This document shows positions 11,273 through 20,296 of a DNA stretch of 64,000 nucleotides, piece by piece. A program made the translations under genes and the position numbers. Source of the DNA: Craspedostauros australis (lineage: Eukaryota > Bacillariophyta > Bacillariophyceae > Mastogloiales > Achnanthaceae); NCBI GenBank assembly GCA_026770025.1, contig JAMXDE010000008.1:1612001-1676000 (forward strand), written 5' to 3'. A model generated the notes under the pieces. The model was not told the DNA's origin. It saw nothing but the letters and a program-made list of their open reading frames with translations, and made no database searches. Each line of letters starts with the position of its first letter. The stretch's first letter is position 1.

Positions 11273-11318
11273 ACTCCACAACTAGTGATATCGCGACACC
11301 GTTTTACATTGAGTGCAG
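11273..11318 (-). repeat. Right terminal inverted repeat, 46 bp
   Basis: Reverse complement of 1818-1863 with 45 of 46 positions identical. The end reads ttttacattgagtgcag. Beyond it the sequence shows no convincing similarity to the left flank. Confidence 0.8.
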
Positions 11319-11531
11319 CTAGTACTATGACTGTGATCCAAGGGACCATCCTATCGCAGCACCCCCACTCCGATAACATCCGTCACCACAACTCAATCGT
11401 TCAACCTGATGTTATACAACCTATCGTGACGCCTACGCGCAACCTATCATACGTACGACCTATTATATGGTATGGTACATACAATACGCACTCCACTACG
11501 ACTGCATACGCGTACTCTGCCTCGAGACACC

Positions 11532-13673
11532 CTACAGATCCTTTCCAGATTCCGCCATTGACTCCGTCACAAAGAATCCACGCTGCCTCGCCCGTTGCCT
11601 CGTTCCTACCTCGTTCTTCTTCCCTTTCTGCTGTCGCTTCTGCTGCTGCTGCTTCTTTTGCGGAGCGTTCTTGTCTTTCAGATTTGCCCTGCGCCATTGC
11701 CACGGCAGATCCCGCACCTCATGTGGCAACCGCGACAGCTCCAGGGCATCCACCAATGCCCGGTTCGGCACGGCGCGGCGCAGTTCGTTCCATGCCAACG
11801 CGCCCACCATGCCGTCTTCGCGACATTTGTCGAAGACTTGCAACGCCATCTGGGTGCGTCTCTGGCCCGCTGGCATGAGGTTGGCAAAGCACTTGAGCAG
11901 GTTGCCGTAGGTCACGGTGTCCGGCGCGATGGCGCTGCGTCGCAGCTGCCCGAAGGTGCCGACGGCGATTTGTAAAGCATCGCGCTGTTCGTCGACTTGC
12001 GTTCCGAGAGCGGAGAATGCGCAGGCGTTCAAAACCGTGTTGTACGCAAACACCGTGGGTTGCAAGGATCCAGCGGCGCCGTTATCTTTGTTGGTTGTCT
12101 TCTTCTGCTGCTGCTGTCGTTCGTCCTCGCACAGAACCTCTAATCGATCCAACAAATCGCGCGCCTTGCGTGCCTTGTAGGGTTCCTTTGATTTGGCCCA
12201 CGCGTTGAGGACGGAAGTGAAGGAGATGATGTCCGGCTTCACATTCTCCGCAGCCTTGCTGTCACGGCGTTTCTCTTGTCGCTGTGATGACACGATCATG
12301 AAATCCAGAATCTTCTGCGCACGGATGGCCGCTCCTTCCAGCGGCGAGACTGACCAGGCATGCAGCACCGAGTTGAAGGATATCGTGTTGGGGACCGGCA
12401 GCACTTTGGCCTCCGATGTTGCGCCGTTACCACGCTTGGCATTGCGTTGCATTGCTGCGAGCACCTTCTCGGCCTGCAATGCTGCGTTCATGTGCCCGCA
12501 ATGGCTCCATGTGGACAGCACCGTGTTGTACGTCACAATATCTGGTTGAACGGCATTGTGGATGTCAGAAACGTCGGACTTGGACAGCTCCTCCATTCGC
12601 TGCAACAGCGCGGTCGCCTTGGACCCTGCCTGCGGGTCCTTGGAATTGGCCCACGCCTTGATGGCAGCATTGAAGGTCGTCGTGTCCAAACGCAGCGGTT
12701 CGTCGTCTTCATCCCTACCCCTCGGCTTGCGCTTCGCCTCATCCATTGCCTTGCGGATGGCATGGTCCAGCAAATACTCGGCTTGTTCGGCCGCATCCCG
12801 ACTTCCGACCTCCGCCCAAGCATTGATGACCGTGGCGTAGGAATAGATGGTCGGACGGATTCCGTCCCGTTGCAAGGTCTCCAACCGGAACAGCATATCC
12901 TGCGCTCGTTCCGCGCCCTCTTGCGTGCCCTCCTTGGCCCATACGTTGAGGATGGTGTCGCACGTGACGGTCGACGCTTTGACATTGGTCTCGCGCGCCG
13001 TGGCGTCCAGCAGCTTCTTCAGCATGGCCTCGGCCTTGACCGATGACGAATCCTCCGAGTTGGCGTAAGCATCCAGCACGGTCGAATACGTGATGAGATC
13101 TGGAATCGCACCCACCGCTTCCATTTGACGCAGCACATCCTCGGCCGATCTCCCCGCATTGGCACGTCCCGACTTGGCCAAGGCATGCAGCCACAGATTG
13201 TAGGACATCGTGTTGGGCTTCCAAAACACGTCCATGTCGTACCGATCGTGCATGCGCTCGATGCGTTCGATCAGCGCCTTGGCCTTTTCCGGAGCCTTGC
13301 GATCCTTGCGTCGAATGGCATCCTGGACGTCTTTCATCATGAGATATCGCTTGTTCTTCCACTTCTTTCGTGGGAGTGGCGTCTCCTGTTGCGATGGTGA
13401 TGTCGATGATGTTCGCGGTGGCTTCTGTGGTGGCCACGGCTGTGACCGCATCTTCTCGCTGAACTGATGAGCCTCGTCCATGCCAAACAGGTCATCCTCG
13501 AGCTCAGCATCGCTGATGTCGTCATCGGCAACCAATCGCAGTGCTGTTGCTGGTGGTGCTCCTGATGACGATGTTGCTGGCGACGGCGGATCGGCTGCAT
13601 GCCTCAGCCCAAGGTGGAATGAGGACGTGTGCGGGACGAATAGAAGCAGAATCACCAGCCACCAGTGCGCCAT
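11532..13673 (-). CDS. Pentatricopeptide repeat (PPR) protein, 713 aa
   Basis: Single-exon ORF from ATG 13673. The N-terminus MAHWWLVILLLFVPHTSSFHL is a signal peptide with Phe near the predicted cleavage point, the pattern of bipartite plastid targeting in diatoms. At least eight degenerate PPR units follow (about residues 150-620). Examples are NTMSYNLWLHALAKSG, DLITYSTVLDAYANS, PTIYSYATVINAWAEVG, DIVTYNTVLSTWSHCG, DIISFTSVLNAWAKS and TVFAYNTVLNACAFS. PPR arrays bind organelle RNA base by base, so the protein probably acts in stabilising, cutting or translating a plastid transcript. The C-terminus is rich in Lys and Gln (KKQQQQKRQQKGKK). There is no DYW or SMR domain. The RNA target cannot be predicted from this reading. 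Confidence 0.9.
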   Translation of the reverse strand: MAHWWLVILLLFVPHTSSFHLGLRHAADPPSPATSSSGAPPATALRLVADDDISDAELEDDLFGMDEAHQFSEKMRSQPWPPQKPPRTSSTSPSQQETPLPRKKWKNKRYLMMKDVQDAIRRKDRKAPEKAKALIERIERMHDRYDMDVFWKPNTMSYNLWLHALAKSGRANAGRSAEDVLRQMEAVGAIPDLITYSTVLDAYANSEDSSSVKAEAMLKKLLDATARETNVKASTVTCDTILNVWAKEGTQEGAERAQDMLFRLETLQRDGIRPTIYSYATVINAWAEVGSRDAAEQAEYLLDHAIRKAMDEAKRKPRGRDEDDEPLRLDTTTFNAAIKAWANSKDPQAGSKATALLQRMEELSKSDVSDIHNAVQPDIVTYNTVLSTWSHCGHMNAALQAEKVLAAMQRNAKRGNGATSEAKVLPVPNTISFNSVLHAWSVSPLEGAAIRAQKILDFMIVSSQRQEKRRDSKAAENVKPDIISFTSVLNAWAKSKEPYKARKARDLLDRLEVLCEDERQQQQKKTTNKDNGAAGSLQPTVFAYNTVLNACAFSALGTQVDEQRDALQIAVGTFGQLRRSAIAPDTVTYGNLLKCFANLMPAGQRRTQMALQVFDKCREDGMVGALAWNELRRAVPNRALVDALELSRLPHEVRDLPWQWRRANLKDKNAPQKKQQQQKRQQKGKKNEVGTRQRARQRGFFVTESMAESGKDL

Positions 13674-13708
13674 GATGACGATTGAGTGTGCACGCTGCGT
13701 TATTCCTC

Positions 13709-13731
13709 GAGAGAGAGAGAGCGAGAGAGAG
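13709..13731. repeat. (GA)n microsatellite
   Basis: gagagagagagcgagagagaga just upstream of the PPR gene start, probably in its promoter or 5' UTR. Confidence 0.7.
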
Positions 13732-13916
13732 TAAGTACGACTATCGATCGGATGGATCCTTGCTCAAGGACGGTGTCTATCCACCATCCTCGTCTCTGTT
13801 GTTGTGTCTTCCTTCGAGTGGAGGATGAGATGGTACTGTGCATGCGCCTGGATGGTGTCATTTGTTCATCTCTTCACGCACGTTGTCAGATCTTCTTTGT
13901 TCAACTCGACTCATTA

Positions 13917-13938
13917 GAGGCCTATCGCATTTCACATT
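13917..13938 (+). repeat. Left TIR of the 1.1-kb element
   Basis: 22 bp, perfect complement of 14995-15016, preceded by TA. Confidence 0.85.
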
Positions 13939-14872
13939 CACACCCCTGTGTTCATGTCACATGTGGCACTCACGTTCGGATTTCACATTGGTACTCGTGA
14001 CTAGTTCGTGACCTACTCAGAAAGACGACCAACATGACTGAATCGGGTTCTCTTCTGTAGAATAGAGCTCTAGTTTAGACTGCTCTGATATGAATGCTCC
14101 TTGCATGTTATCGCATCACTTGTTGAGACCAAAGGTTGATAGGATGATTAATGGGTGTGCTCTGAGTTGTACGCAACACACATCCCTCTTTCTCCTCTTA
14201 GGAGTTTCGTGTTGTGAGAGGTTCGTTGCCATCTCTTCTGTCTCAACTTTGCCACCAACAGAGGTCCGGCAACAGATGCGCAAGCACTTTGTCCCTGCTA
14301 ATTCACGGCTTGTTCAAGGCTCTGTTGCCAATGTCGATGGCAGAGACCTCTTGATCACCGTATTATGGAGATAGATCAGCAGTTTGTTGTCCAATAGAAG
14401 CTCTTCACGCAGTCTACACAGAACTATTGCGATTGCATGTTGGGGTGATTGGAGACCACCAACGACTTCTGATATGGCATTCAGGATCTCCAAAGGATGC
14501 AAAATGTCCGTTGGTAGAAGTCCCTGGTCGTATCTGACTACACTAATCCTCAGAGCATCAGGAACACGCCGCGGATGTTGCATCGGGTGAAATAGGATAT
14601 GAGCAAAGATTCCTCAGCTGGATCATGAAGGTGGCCTTTGATACTTGCGCGCAGATATCATATGTGAAGCTTACAAGCATATTCGACATCGCAATCACTC
14701 TCTATCGCTCCATGCACCCCTCGTTCGGAATGCTAGTTTCATCATCACTAGCATCTCATAAAAACTATCATCAGCACGACAAGGACGACTCAACATTGCT
14801 GCAAATGAAGAGAAATGATTGGTCGTTGGTTTCGTTTCAACACGTGGAAGGTTGGATTGCCGGGACTGCAAT

Positions 14873-14920
14873 GTGAAACTCAATTGTGTTTTTGGCTCCT
14901 AAAACGCAATCGAGTTTCAC
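14873..14920. repeat. Long hairpin, 20-bp arms and 8-nt loop
   Basis: gtgaaactcaattgtgtttt pairs with aaaacgcaatcgagtttcac at 18 of 20 positions around the loop tggctcct. It lies inside the 1.1-kb element near its right end and repeats the gtgaaa core of the TIR, so it may be a subterminal transposase-binding site. Confidence 0.8.
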
Positions 14921-14994
14921 TTTCCGAGGGGGAAGTTCGCATGTTGCCCCTCTAAAAATGTCATTATCAGGTTATTTTGTACCGTGGGACTCGC

Positions 14995-15016
14995 AATGTG
15001 AAATGCGATAGGCCTC
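14995..15016 (-). repeat. Right TIR of the 1.1-kb element
   Basis: 22 bp, perfect complement of 13917-13938, followed by TA. Confidence 0.85.
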
Positions 15017-15018
15017 TA

Positions 15019-15703
15019 TTCATCGATTGTCCGAGATGCGAAATAGTCCAGTGAGTCCATCCGCACACACGTTTGAAGAAAGTGAACAAGTGTGTCCTTT
15101 TTCATTGGAAATGTCAATCTTGGAATGATGATCAACAGGCCAAACAAGCAGGACACAGAAAGACAATAGAGAACGATCTGACAGTACCTTTCGAAGCGCC
15201 TCTTTGGTGGGGGGGCTATTGAAGCACAACAGCGTTTGTCTGCCACAACCACGCCATGGCCTAATTCGGACAGGAGTCGAAAAGGACATTCGTTGCGTAA
15301 CATTGACTCCACCGAAACGAGAACCCATTGTGCAATTGGAACAAATGCGCCAATTCAGAACAAACACACACACAAAACGAACACAACAGAACTTTTTCGG
15401 TGGTCAAATTGCGGTAACAAAAGCAACTGTTGCCATCAGCGAAAGGCCGAACGGAGAAAAACAACGGCACACTTTCACCGATGATGCGCCCACAAATGGC
15501 CGCATCGACCAACAGCCAGCGACGAACATCACACTGGACAATCTGTCTAGTCGTACGATACACCATCACCGTCGCCATCATCTGCGCTGCATAGCAGTTG
15601 GTGTCGATACTCTAGCCGTACCTTCATCGACATCAGTCGAGGCGTGACAGAGACTCGAACACAGTGATACCGGCAAAGACGGCGCGTGTCCACAAAACAA
15701 ACC
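15019..15703. other. Intergenic, upstream of the Gln-rich gene
   Basis: No gene recognised. Includes a cacacacaca stretch near 15365-15375. A minus-strand frame of 117 codons here (15020-15373) has no recognisable domain. Confidence 0.4.
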
Positions 15704-16804
15704 ATGACAAGCAATCAAATTATGATGGAAGCACTCGCACAAGCACAAGCATCAAAGCTGGTGATCACACACAACAGGCAACCGAACAGGACACAAGACG
15801 CCGACAAGCCCATCACCGAAGGCGAGGACATTGGAGACAACGATAGCTGCGACAGAAAGCCCGCATTACCTTCCCATCAACACGAACACTCTCGCCTCAA
15901 GGACTTGCCTCAGTTGTCATCAGAAACAGCGATCGCACCAGCAACAGCATTGCCAACAAAGGCAACCATTGCGCAACAACGAACCATCATGATGAAAGCG
16001 ATCCTCGCAAGATTACAGGCGCAACAGCAACGGCAGCATCAAGCGGGTTGCAATCCGCACCCCACCCTCGATGATCCGCAGACCTTGATGAAGTTTGCTC
16101 AGCGGATGGAAGAACTGCTCTACAGAACTCATCAGCAGCAACAGAAACAGCGGCTACAGCCGCAGCAGCAGCATTGCCAGGATCATTTCTACTCGCCCGA
16201 TCCGCACACCATCGACGAAAGGCTGCAAACGTTGCTCATCACCAAACTGAACCGACGGATGGTCACCAAGAGCAAGCGCAATCGATCCGCTGTCTTGCGG
16301 AAGCTCTTGGGACTGCACAAGTACACCCTCCTGCGTCAGCTGGTGCAAGAAATCAAGCAGGTTCGCAATCAAACCATTGCCAGCGTCAAATGCTGCGGCA
16401 ATTCAATCGTCTGCATGAGTCCAACATCAGCCCTGAAAGCGCCAGCACCGGCACCAATATCATTTCCAGAACGATTGCCACAGGTTGCCAAGGATGTCTT
16501 CTTCCATGTGAGGCTCGTGGATGCATTCGAGAAGTTACCGATCGAACGATTGCCGAGTCTACCATGGAATGAGATGATTTGCAAAGCGCAAGATCACCTT
16601 CAGCGGTATCGCGCATTCATGAAGATGCAACTCGAGGGCAGCGCTACTTCTGCTGCAGCCGTCTCTGTATCTGCCATGAATATTGATGGCGACGTCGACG
16701 ATAACAGAACAAGTTACTGCTCGGCCTTTCGACGTCTGAGCGTCAACACCTCTGCTTGCGAAGCAATCGGAAGTCCAAAGAGCACCATGATGGATAAGGC
16801 TTGA
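15704..16804 (+). CDS. Gln-rich protein of unknown function, 366 aa
   Basis: The first ATG in the frame is 15704; the frame upstream opens with GTG. The N-terminal half is low-complexity and Gln-rich. A Lys/Arg-rich helical block (about residues 175-225: DERLQTLLITKLNRRMV, RSAVLRKLLGLHKY, LLRQLVQEIKQ) is the most ordered part. A second conserved-looking block follows, VAKDVFFHVRLVDAFEKLPIE then LPSLPWNEMICKAQDHLQRY. No signal peptide or membrane segment is visible. The helical bundle and Gln-richness are reminiscent of nuclear co-regulators of the KIX kind, but no domain can be assigned with confidence. Confidence 0.6.
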   Translation: MTSNQIMMEALAQAQASKLVITHNRQPNRTQDADKPITEGEDIGDNDSCDRKPALPSHQHEHSRLKDLPQLSSETAIAPATALPTKATIAQQRTIMMKAILARLQAQQQRQHQAGCNPHPTLDDPQTLMKFAQRMEELLYRTHQQQQKQRLQPQQQHCQDHFYSPDPHTIDERLQTLLITKLNRRMVTKSKRNRSAVLRKLLGLHKYTLLRQLVQEIKQVRNQTIASVKCCGNSIVCMSPTSALKAPAPAPISFPERLPQVAKDVFFHVRLVDAFEKLPIERLPSLPWNEMICKAQDHLQRYRAFMKMQLEGSATSAAAVSVSAMNIDGDVDDNRTSYCSAFRRLSVNTSACEAIGSPKSTMMDKA

Positions 16805-17475
16805 ATGCTCGTCAATGCAACCATCAATCCGCGACGGATGTCTAATTGACCATGGCTGTAGATGACACAAGCACAAATAGACGCAACGCAGTCGTATTCC
16901 ACATCCATCTTTAGGCCTTGCTGAATTTGACCGAGTTCTTGTCAAGGTTGGTGTGTCAGTCTTCGCCATCGTCATCGTCTGCAAAGCGAAACATTCCGAA
17001 AGCCGGTTGGAGGCAGAGTATGATCCTTGGCGAGGGGCACAAGAGAGAAGTTGCAGAGGCGTGTGGCAGGTTCATCCCGATTCCGCCCAGTCAAACAAGA
17101 TCCACCAGGGATCATTCTCGAAGACTTCTATCCGAAGGCAGATCTTTTCTGGAGATACAGGGAGGAATTGGAGTGGACTGAGGTTTTGCGCGAACCACAG
17201 TTTTTCATTCTACGTTGTATTAGTATTCTACAATACTCTGGGGTTCCACATAAGCATACATAGTAACATGTAATATGTACATGTAGTGTCACAGATGTTT
17301 GGCCACTTGTGCACAGGAAAAGATTGTGGTTGGCTTCCACGTACTCTATGGTGCTGAGCCAACGCCGAAATCAAGCAGAGATGGACTCCCCATAATTCGC
17401 TCGATCATTCATTTGGGACGGAGGCACCTTGCATTCAACAGCAACAGCAGCAACAGTAGCAGTAGCAGCACTGCC
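16805..17475. other. Intergenic, upstream of the ANK-BTB gene
   Basis: No gene recognised. The open frame of the next gene extends upstream to 17299, so translation could start earlier than annotated. An (AGC)n-like run lies at about 17437-17470. Confidence 0.4.
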
Positions 17476-18843
17476 ATGACTTCAACCATCAGCGAAAGCG
17501 AACTTCTTGGCGCCGCCCAACACGGGAATCTGGAAACGATCAAGGAGTGGCACCAACAACACCAACAGACCCAAGTCGACAACATTCGGGATTGGTCCAA
17601 CAGCACCATCCTCATTTCTGCCTGCTACCATGGCCAGCTGCCCACGATAAAGTACTTGGTGGAAATGTGCGGGGCAAGTATCGTCTCAGCAAACAAGTAC
17701 GGAAGCAATGCACTTCACGTAGCCTCCTGGTGTGGTCACTTGAACGTTGTGAAGTACTTGGTGGAGTCGTGCAGTGCAGATGCGAGCATTCTGAATTTCT
17801 CCCGGAACAATGCTCTCCATGACGCATGTTTGCGAGGACACGCGCAGGTTGCGCAGTATCTGCTGGAAAACTGCGAGGTGCATGTGCTTGACAAGAATAA
17901 CGGCAATCAAACACCATTGCAATGTGCCATCGATAACGGGCATTCAGGGGTTGTCGAAGTCATTGCTCTGCACATGCAAACCACTGTAGAGCAGAATCAA
18001 AAGGACGTAAAGAGTGGCCGCAGCAGCGCCAACGCGTCTGATACCACGTCACCAATGAATCACACCAGCGCCAGCATCAACCGAAGCAGACTCGAATCGC
18101 TTGCCAGCGGCGATCTGGCCGATATCACATTCCTGGTTGGGCAAGGTGAAGGCCAGCAGTCGATCAAGGCGAATAGCGCCATTCTGTTGGCCACGGTGCC
18201 GTCCTTGAAGACGATGCTCGACGATGGCATTAAACACCAACCGCAACAGGATCTTCCTACAGAAACGGCATGCATATGCACATCCACGTCTACGTGCACG
18301 ATTCTTCTTCCCAACTACACCCCAGCACATGTCCAATACGTTCTGCAATACATTTACGCTGGCGATTATTCTTTCATCTTCAAGGCGGGGATGGAGCATC
18401 AGCAAGAGGTGAAGAGCCTTCTAGTGGTTGCGAACCACTTTGATTGCTTGCAGCTCAGTCTTGTTCTGGAGCTGCAATTGATCAAGGAGCATCTCCAAGA
18501 TCAGACGATGGTGGAACTGTTGATATTCGCCGATGTCCATGGCTTCAAGCTGTTGCGGAGCGCTGCGATCCAGATGGTGGCGGAGGATGCGGACATCTTG
18601 CTGGACCATCCGCATTTCTGCAAACTGGTGGAGAAGATCGAGCTGATGGATAAGATCCGATCGGCTCGGATTGGTGGTGCTGCGAAGCACCGTGCATCTG
18701 ACATCAACATGTCGATTCTGGAATTGTTCAATTTCTTTGACACGCAAAATTGTTCAGTGTCGGGAGCGGGAGAACGCTCGCTCATGGAAGCCTCGTTGTT
18801 GTCAAAGTGTATGGAAGAAGCGCCACCGAAAGATGAAGACTGA
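17476..18843 (+). CDS. Ankyrin-repeat and BTB/POZ domain protein, 455 aa
   Basis: Start chosen at ATG 17476 (MTSTISESELLGAAQHG), where ankyrin similarity begins. An in-frame ATG at 17299 would add 59 low-complexity residues. Four to five ankyrin units follow, with typical cores STILISACYHGQLPTIKYLV, NALHVASWCGHLNVVKYLV and NALHDACLRGHAQVAQYLL. A BTB domain (about residues 195-330) starts LASGDLADITFLVG and includes VQYVLQYIYAGDY and LLVVANHFDC. A BACK-like helical tail then runs VELLIFADVHGFKLLRSAAIQMV. BTB proteins dimerise and often serve as Cullin-3 adaptors while ankyrins bind the client, so a ubiquitin-ligase adaptor role is likely but inferred. Confidence 0.85.
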   Translation: MTSTISESELLGAAQHGNLETIKEWHQQHQQTQVDNIRDWSNSTILISACYHGQLPTIKYLVEMCGASIVSANKYGSNALHVASWCGHLNVVKYLVESCSADASILNFSRNNALHDACLRGHAQVAQYLLENCEVHVLDKNNGNQTPLQCAIDNGHSGVVEVIALHMQTTVEQNQKDVKSGRSSANASDTTSPMNHTSASINRSRLESLASGDLADITFLVGQGEGQQSIKANSAILLATVPSLKTMLDDGIKHQPQQDLPTETACICTSTSTCTILLPNYTPAHVQYVLQYIYAGDYSFIFKAGMEHQQEVKSLLVVANHFDCLQLSLVLELQLIKEHLQDQTMVELLIFADVHGFKLLRSAAIQMVAEDADILLDHPHFCKLVEKIELMDKIRSARIGGAAKHRASDINMSILELFNFFDTQNCSVSGAGERSLMEASLLSKCMEEAPPKDED

Positions 18844-19359
18844 ACAGCTCTGGAGCACTCTGTGGCGCAAACTCTGATGTTTGGAGCACTTTCGACAGGC
18901 ACGGTCCAGGAAGTTTGGAAAGCTTGATTTAGGAGTCGAGAGAAGGCATCGAAGTAAAATACCTTGTTATTCCTCACATTGTTGAGCATTTGTTACTGTA
19001 CATGCACAATTCTCCCAATCCCTCTCGAGACAGAGATAATGGAGGTTGAGGTTTCCACCATATGGGTATGATATGGTGCTCTTCCATTCGCATGAGGGTA
19101 CGTGAAAGCAATGAAACGAAACGAATCGAACCGAGAGAATGTAGGAGTGCCTTAATCTAAACTAAATTTGTAGGCTTTGTATCCACGAATTGATTCAGCG
19201 GGATTGGTGGATATCACCGTTTCCGCAGAACAAGGAAGCGACCACAAACCAATCATCCACACCCACAGCTAACACACCCACCATGCCCACCATACCTATC
19301 TTCACAGAGTCACAAACAGGAAGCTTCCCGATCCCTCCCAACACCACATCGAACTGAAC
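18844..19359. other. Intergenic
   Basis: 3' UTR of the ANK-BTB gene and promoter of the next plus-strand gene. No other feature seen. Confidence 0.4.
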
Positions 19360-19935
19360 ATGGCATGCTTCCACTTGCGATCACGGAGATCTCTCCCCGC
19401 AGCACCGTTTGTATTCCAATTCTTCGCCGTACTCTTCACAGCACTGCATGATCTCGATGAAGCAGAGGCAACCGACATCCGATGGACACCGGGCTCCGGC
19501 TCGCGTGATGAGGCAGCGACGGCACCCAAATCGCAAAAGTACTGGGACGAGAACAACATCGAACGACCGGATTACGCCAAGACGGATGCTGAGATTGCGG
19601 CCGAACGGGGTTCGTCATCGCTCGGATTGGTTGCGTTTTACTTGGTGGTACTGTTCGCAGTATGCGTCGTACTGTTCTACGCGATGGACCAATGGAGGTT
19701 GAAGTACGGGCATGGCAATCGACTGGGTGTTTCGGGGCAGGATCAGCAAAGTCCATTCATGGCATGGCTATCGAAGCTGGCGTCGTCGATACCGACAACC
19801 GCGACGGCAACGGCAACATCCAGATCATCCGAAGCGGAACGCAACGCCAGGTTGTCCCGATTTGATCAATCCACCCGAGCGGGCGGTCCATCAGAGGGCG
19901 CTGCAAAGCAGCAGCATGGTCTGAAGGAGGATTAG
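19360..19935 (+). CDS. Small single-pass membrane protein, unknown function, 191 aa
   Basis: ATG 19360. A hydrophobic leader (about residues 13-30, LPAAPFVFQFFAVLFTALH) is followed by a polar segment with KYWDENNIERPDYAKTDAEI (about 60-79). A transmembrane helix lies at about 88-109 (LGLVAFYLVVLFAVCVVLFY). The hydrophilic tail has a TATATATSRSS run. This is a signal peptide plus type I topology, probably in the ER or secretory membranes. The polar block looks conserved in character, but I cannot name the family. Confidence 0.65.
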   Translation: MACFHLRSRRSLPAAPFVFQFFAVLFTALHDLDEAEATDIRWTPGSGSRDEAATAPKSQKYWDENNIERPDYAKTDAEIAAERGSSSLGLVAFYLVVLFAVCVVLFYAMDQWRLKYGHGNRLGVSGQDQQSPFMAWLSKLASSIPTTATATATSRSSEAERNARLSRFDQSTRAGGPSEGAAKQQHGLKED

Positions 19936-20296
19936 TAGCTGTTCCTGTTTTCGCAACGGACCTCTGTGGAGAGTACCTTGGAGGTAGTCCAGGGGAGGGG
20001 GAAGGAACCAACAGCATCAATTCGCTGCACAGATTGGAAGTCCTGCTTGTCCTCGTATGCACTGCTATTGGAGTATAAGAGTATGATATTATGAAATAGA
20101 ATGGACAAAAGCCAACCTTCTTCTGAAGATGGGAATGCTGCTAGTCGTGTCGCTTGTGCGAGTAGAGTGCCACTGCTCTTGGAACATCCATGACGATTCG
20201 ATCGGAGAAAATGAAGGCGAGTAGAGCACAACATTTTGTGGTGATTTTGAATGTGAAGGAGAGGTTGGCTGCGAGGTGCTCAAATGAAGGTTGCGG
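19936..20296. other. Intergenic between convergent genes
   Basis: Holds the 3' ends of two convergent genes (plus-strand gene ending 19935, minus-strand gene ending 20297). Nothing else recognised. Confidence 0.4.

Larger units (their letters stand above)
1818..11318 (+). mobile_element. 9.5-kb TIR DNA transposon with transposase and gene fragments
   Basis: Two inverted copies of a 46-bp sequence (1818-1863 and 11273-11318) differ at one position (1848 versus 11288) and bracket 9,501 bp. Inside are an intact 849-aa Tc1/mariner-like transposase at 4041-6590, a GNAT fragment at 7350-7612 and a decayed PIMT/F-box-like gene ending close to the right repeat. No perfect target-site duplication is seen. 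The 8 bp outside each end (1810-1817 gctacgac, 11318-11325 gctagtac) agree at 6 of 8 positions, and there is no TA directly at both ends. The unit is therefore inferred from the repeats. The transposase may instead be an element nested inside it, although no inner TIR pair was found. Confidence 0.6.
13917..15016. mobile_element. 1,100-bp TA-flanked TIR element, non-autonomous mariner type
   Basis: A perfect 22-bp inverted repeat forms both ends: 13917-13938 (gaggcctatcgcatttcaca then tt) and its complement at 14995-15016. Both ends are directly flanked by TA (13915-13916 and 15017-15018), and similarity stops at the TA. This is the signature of Tc1/mariner-type insertions. The motif tttcacatt recurs near both ends as subterminal repeats. 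No intact transposase is present. The longest inner frame (14314-14583, minus) has no recognised motif, so the element would need a transposase supplied from elsewhere. Confidence 0.75.

Noticed and set aside
15686-15703. Earlier start of the Gln-rich protein at 15686
   Set aside because: The codon there is GTG. A eukaryotic nuclear gene should start at the ATG at 15704.
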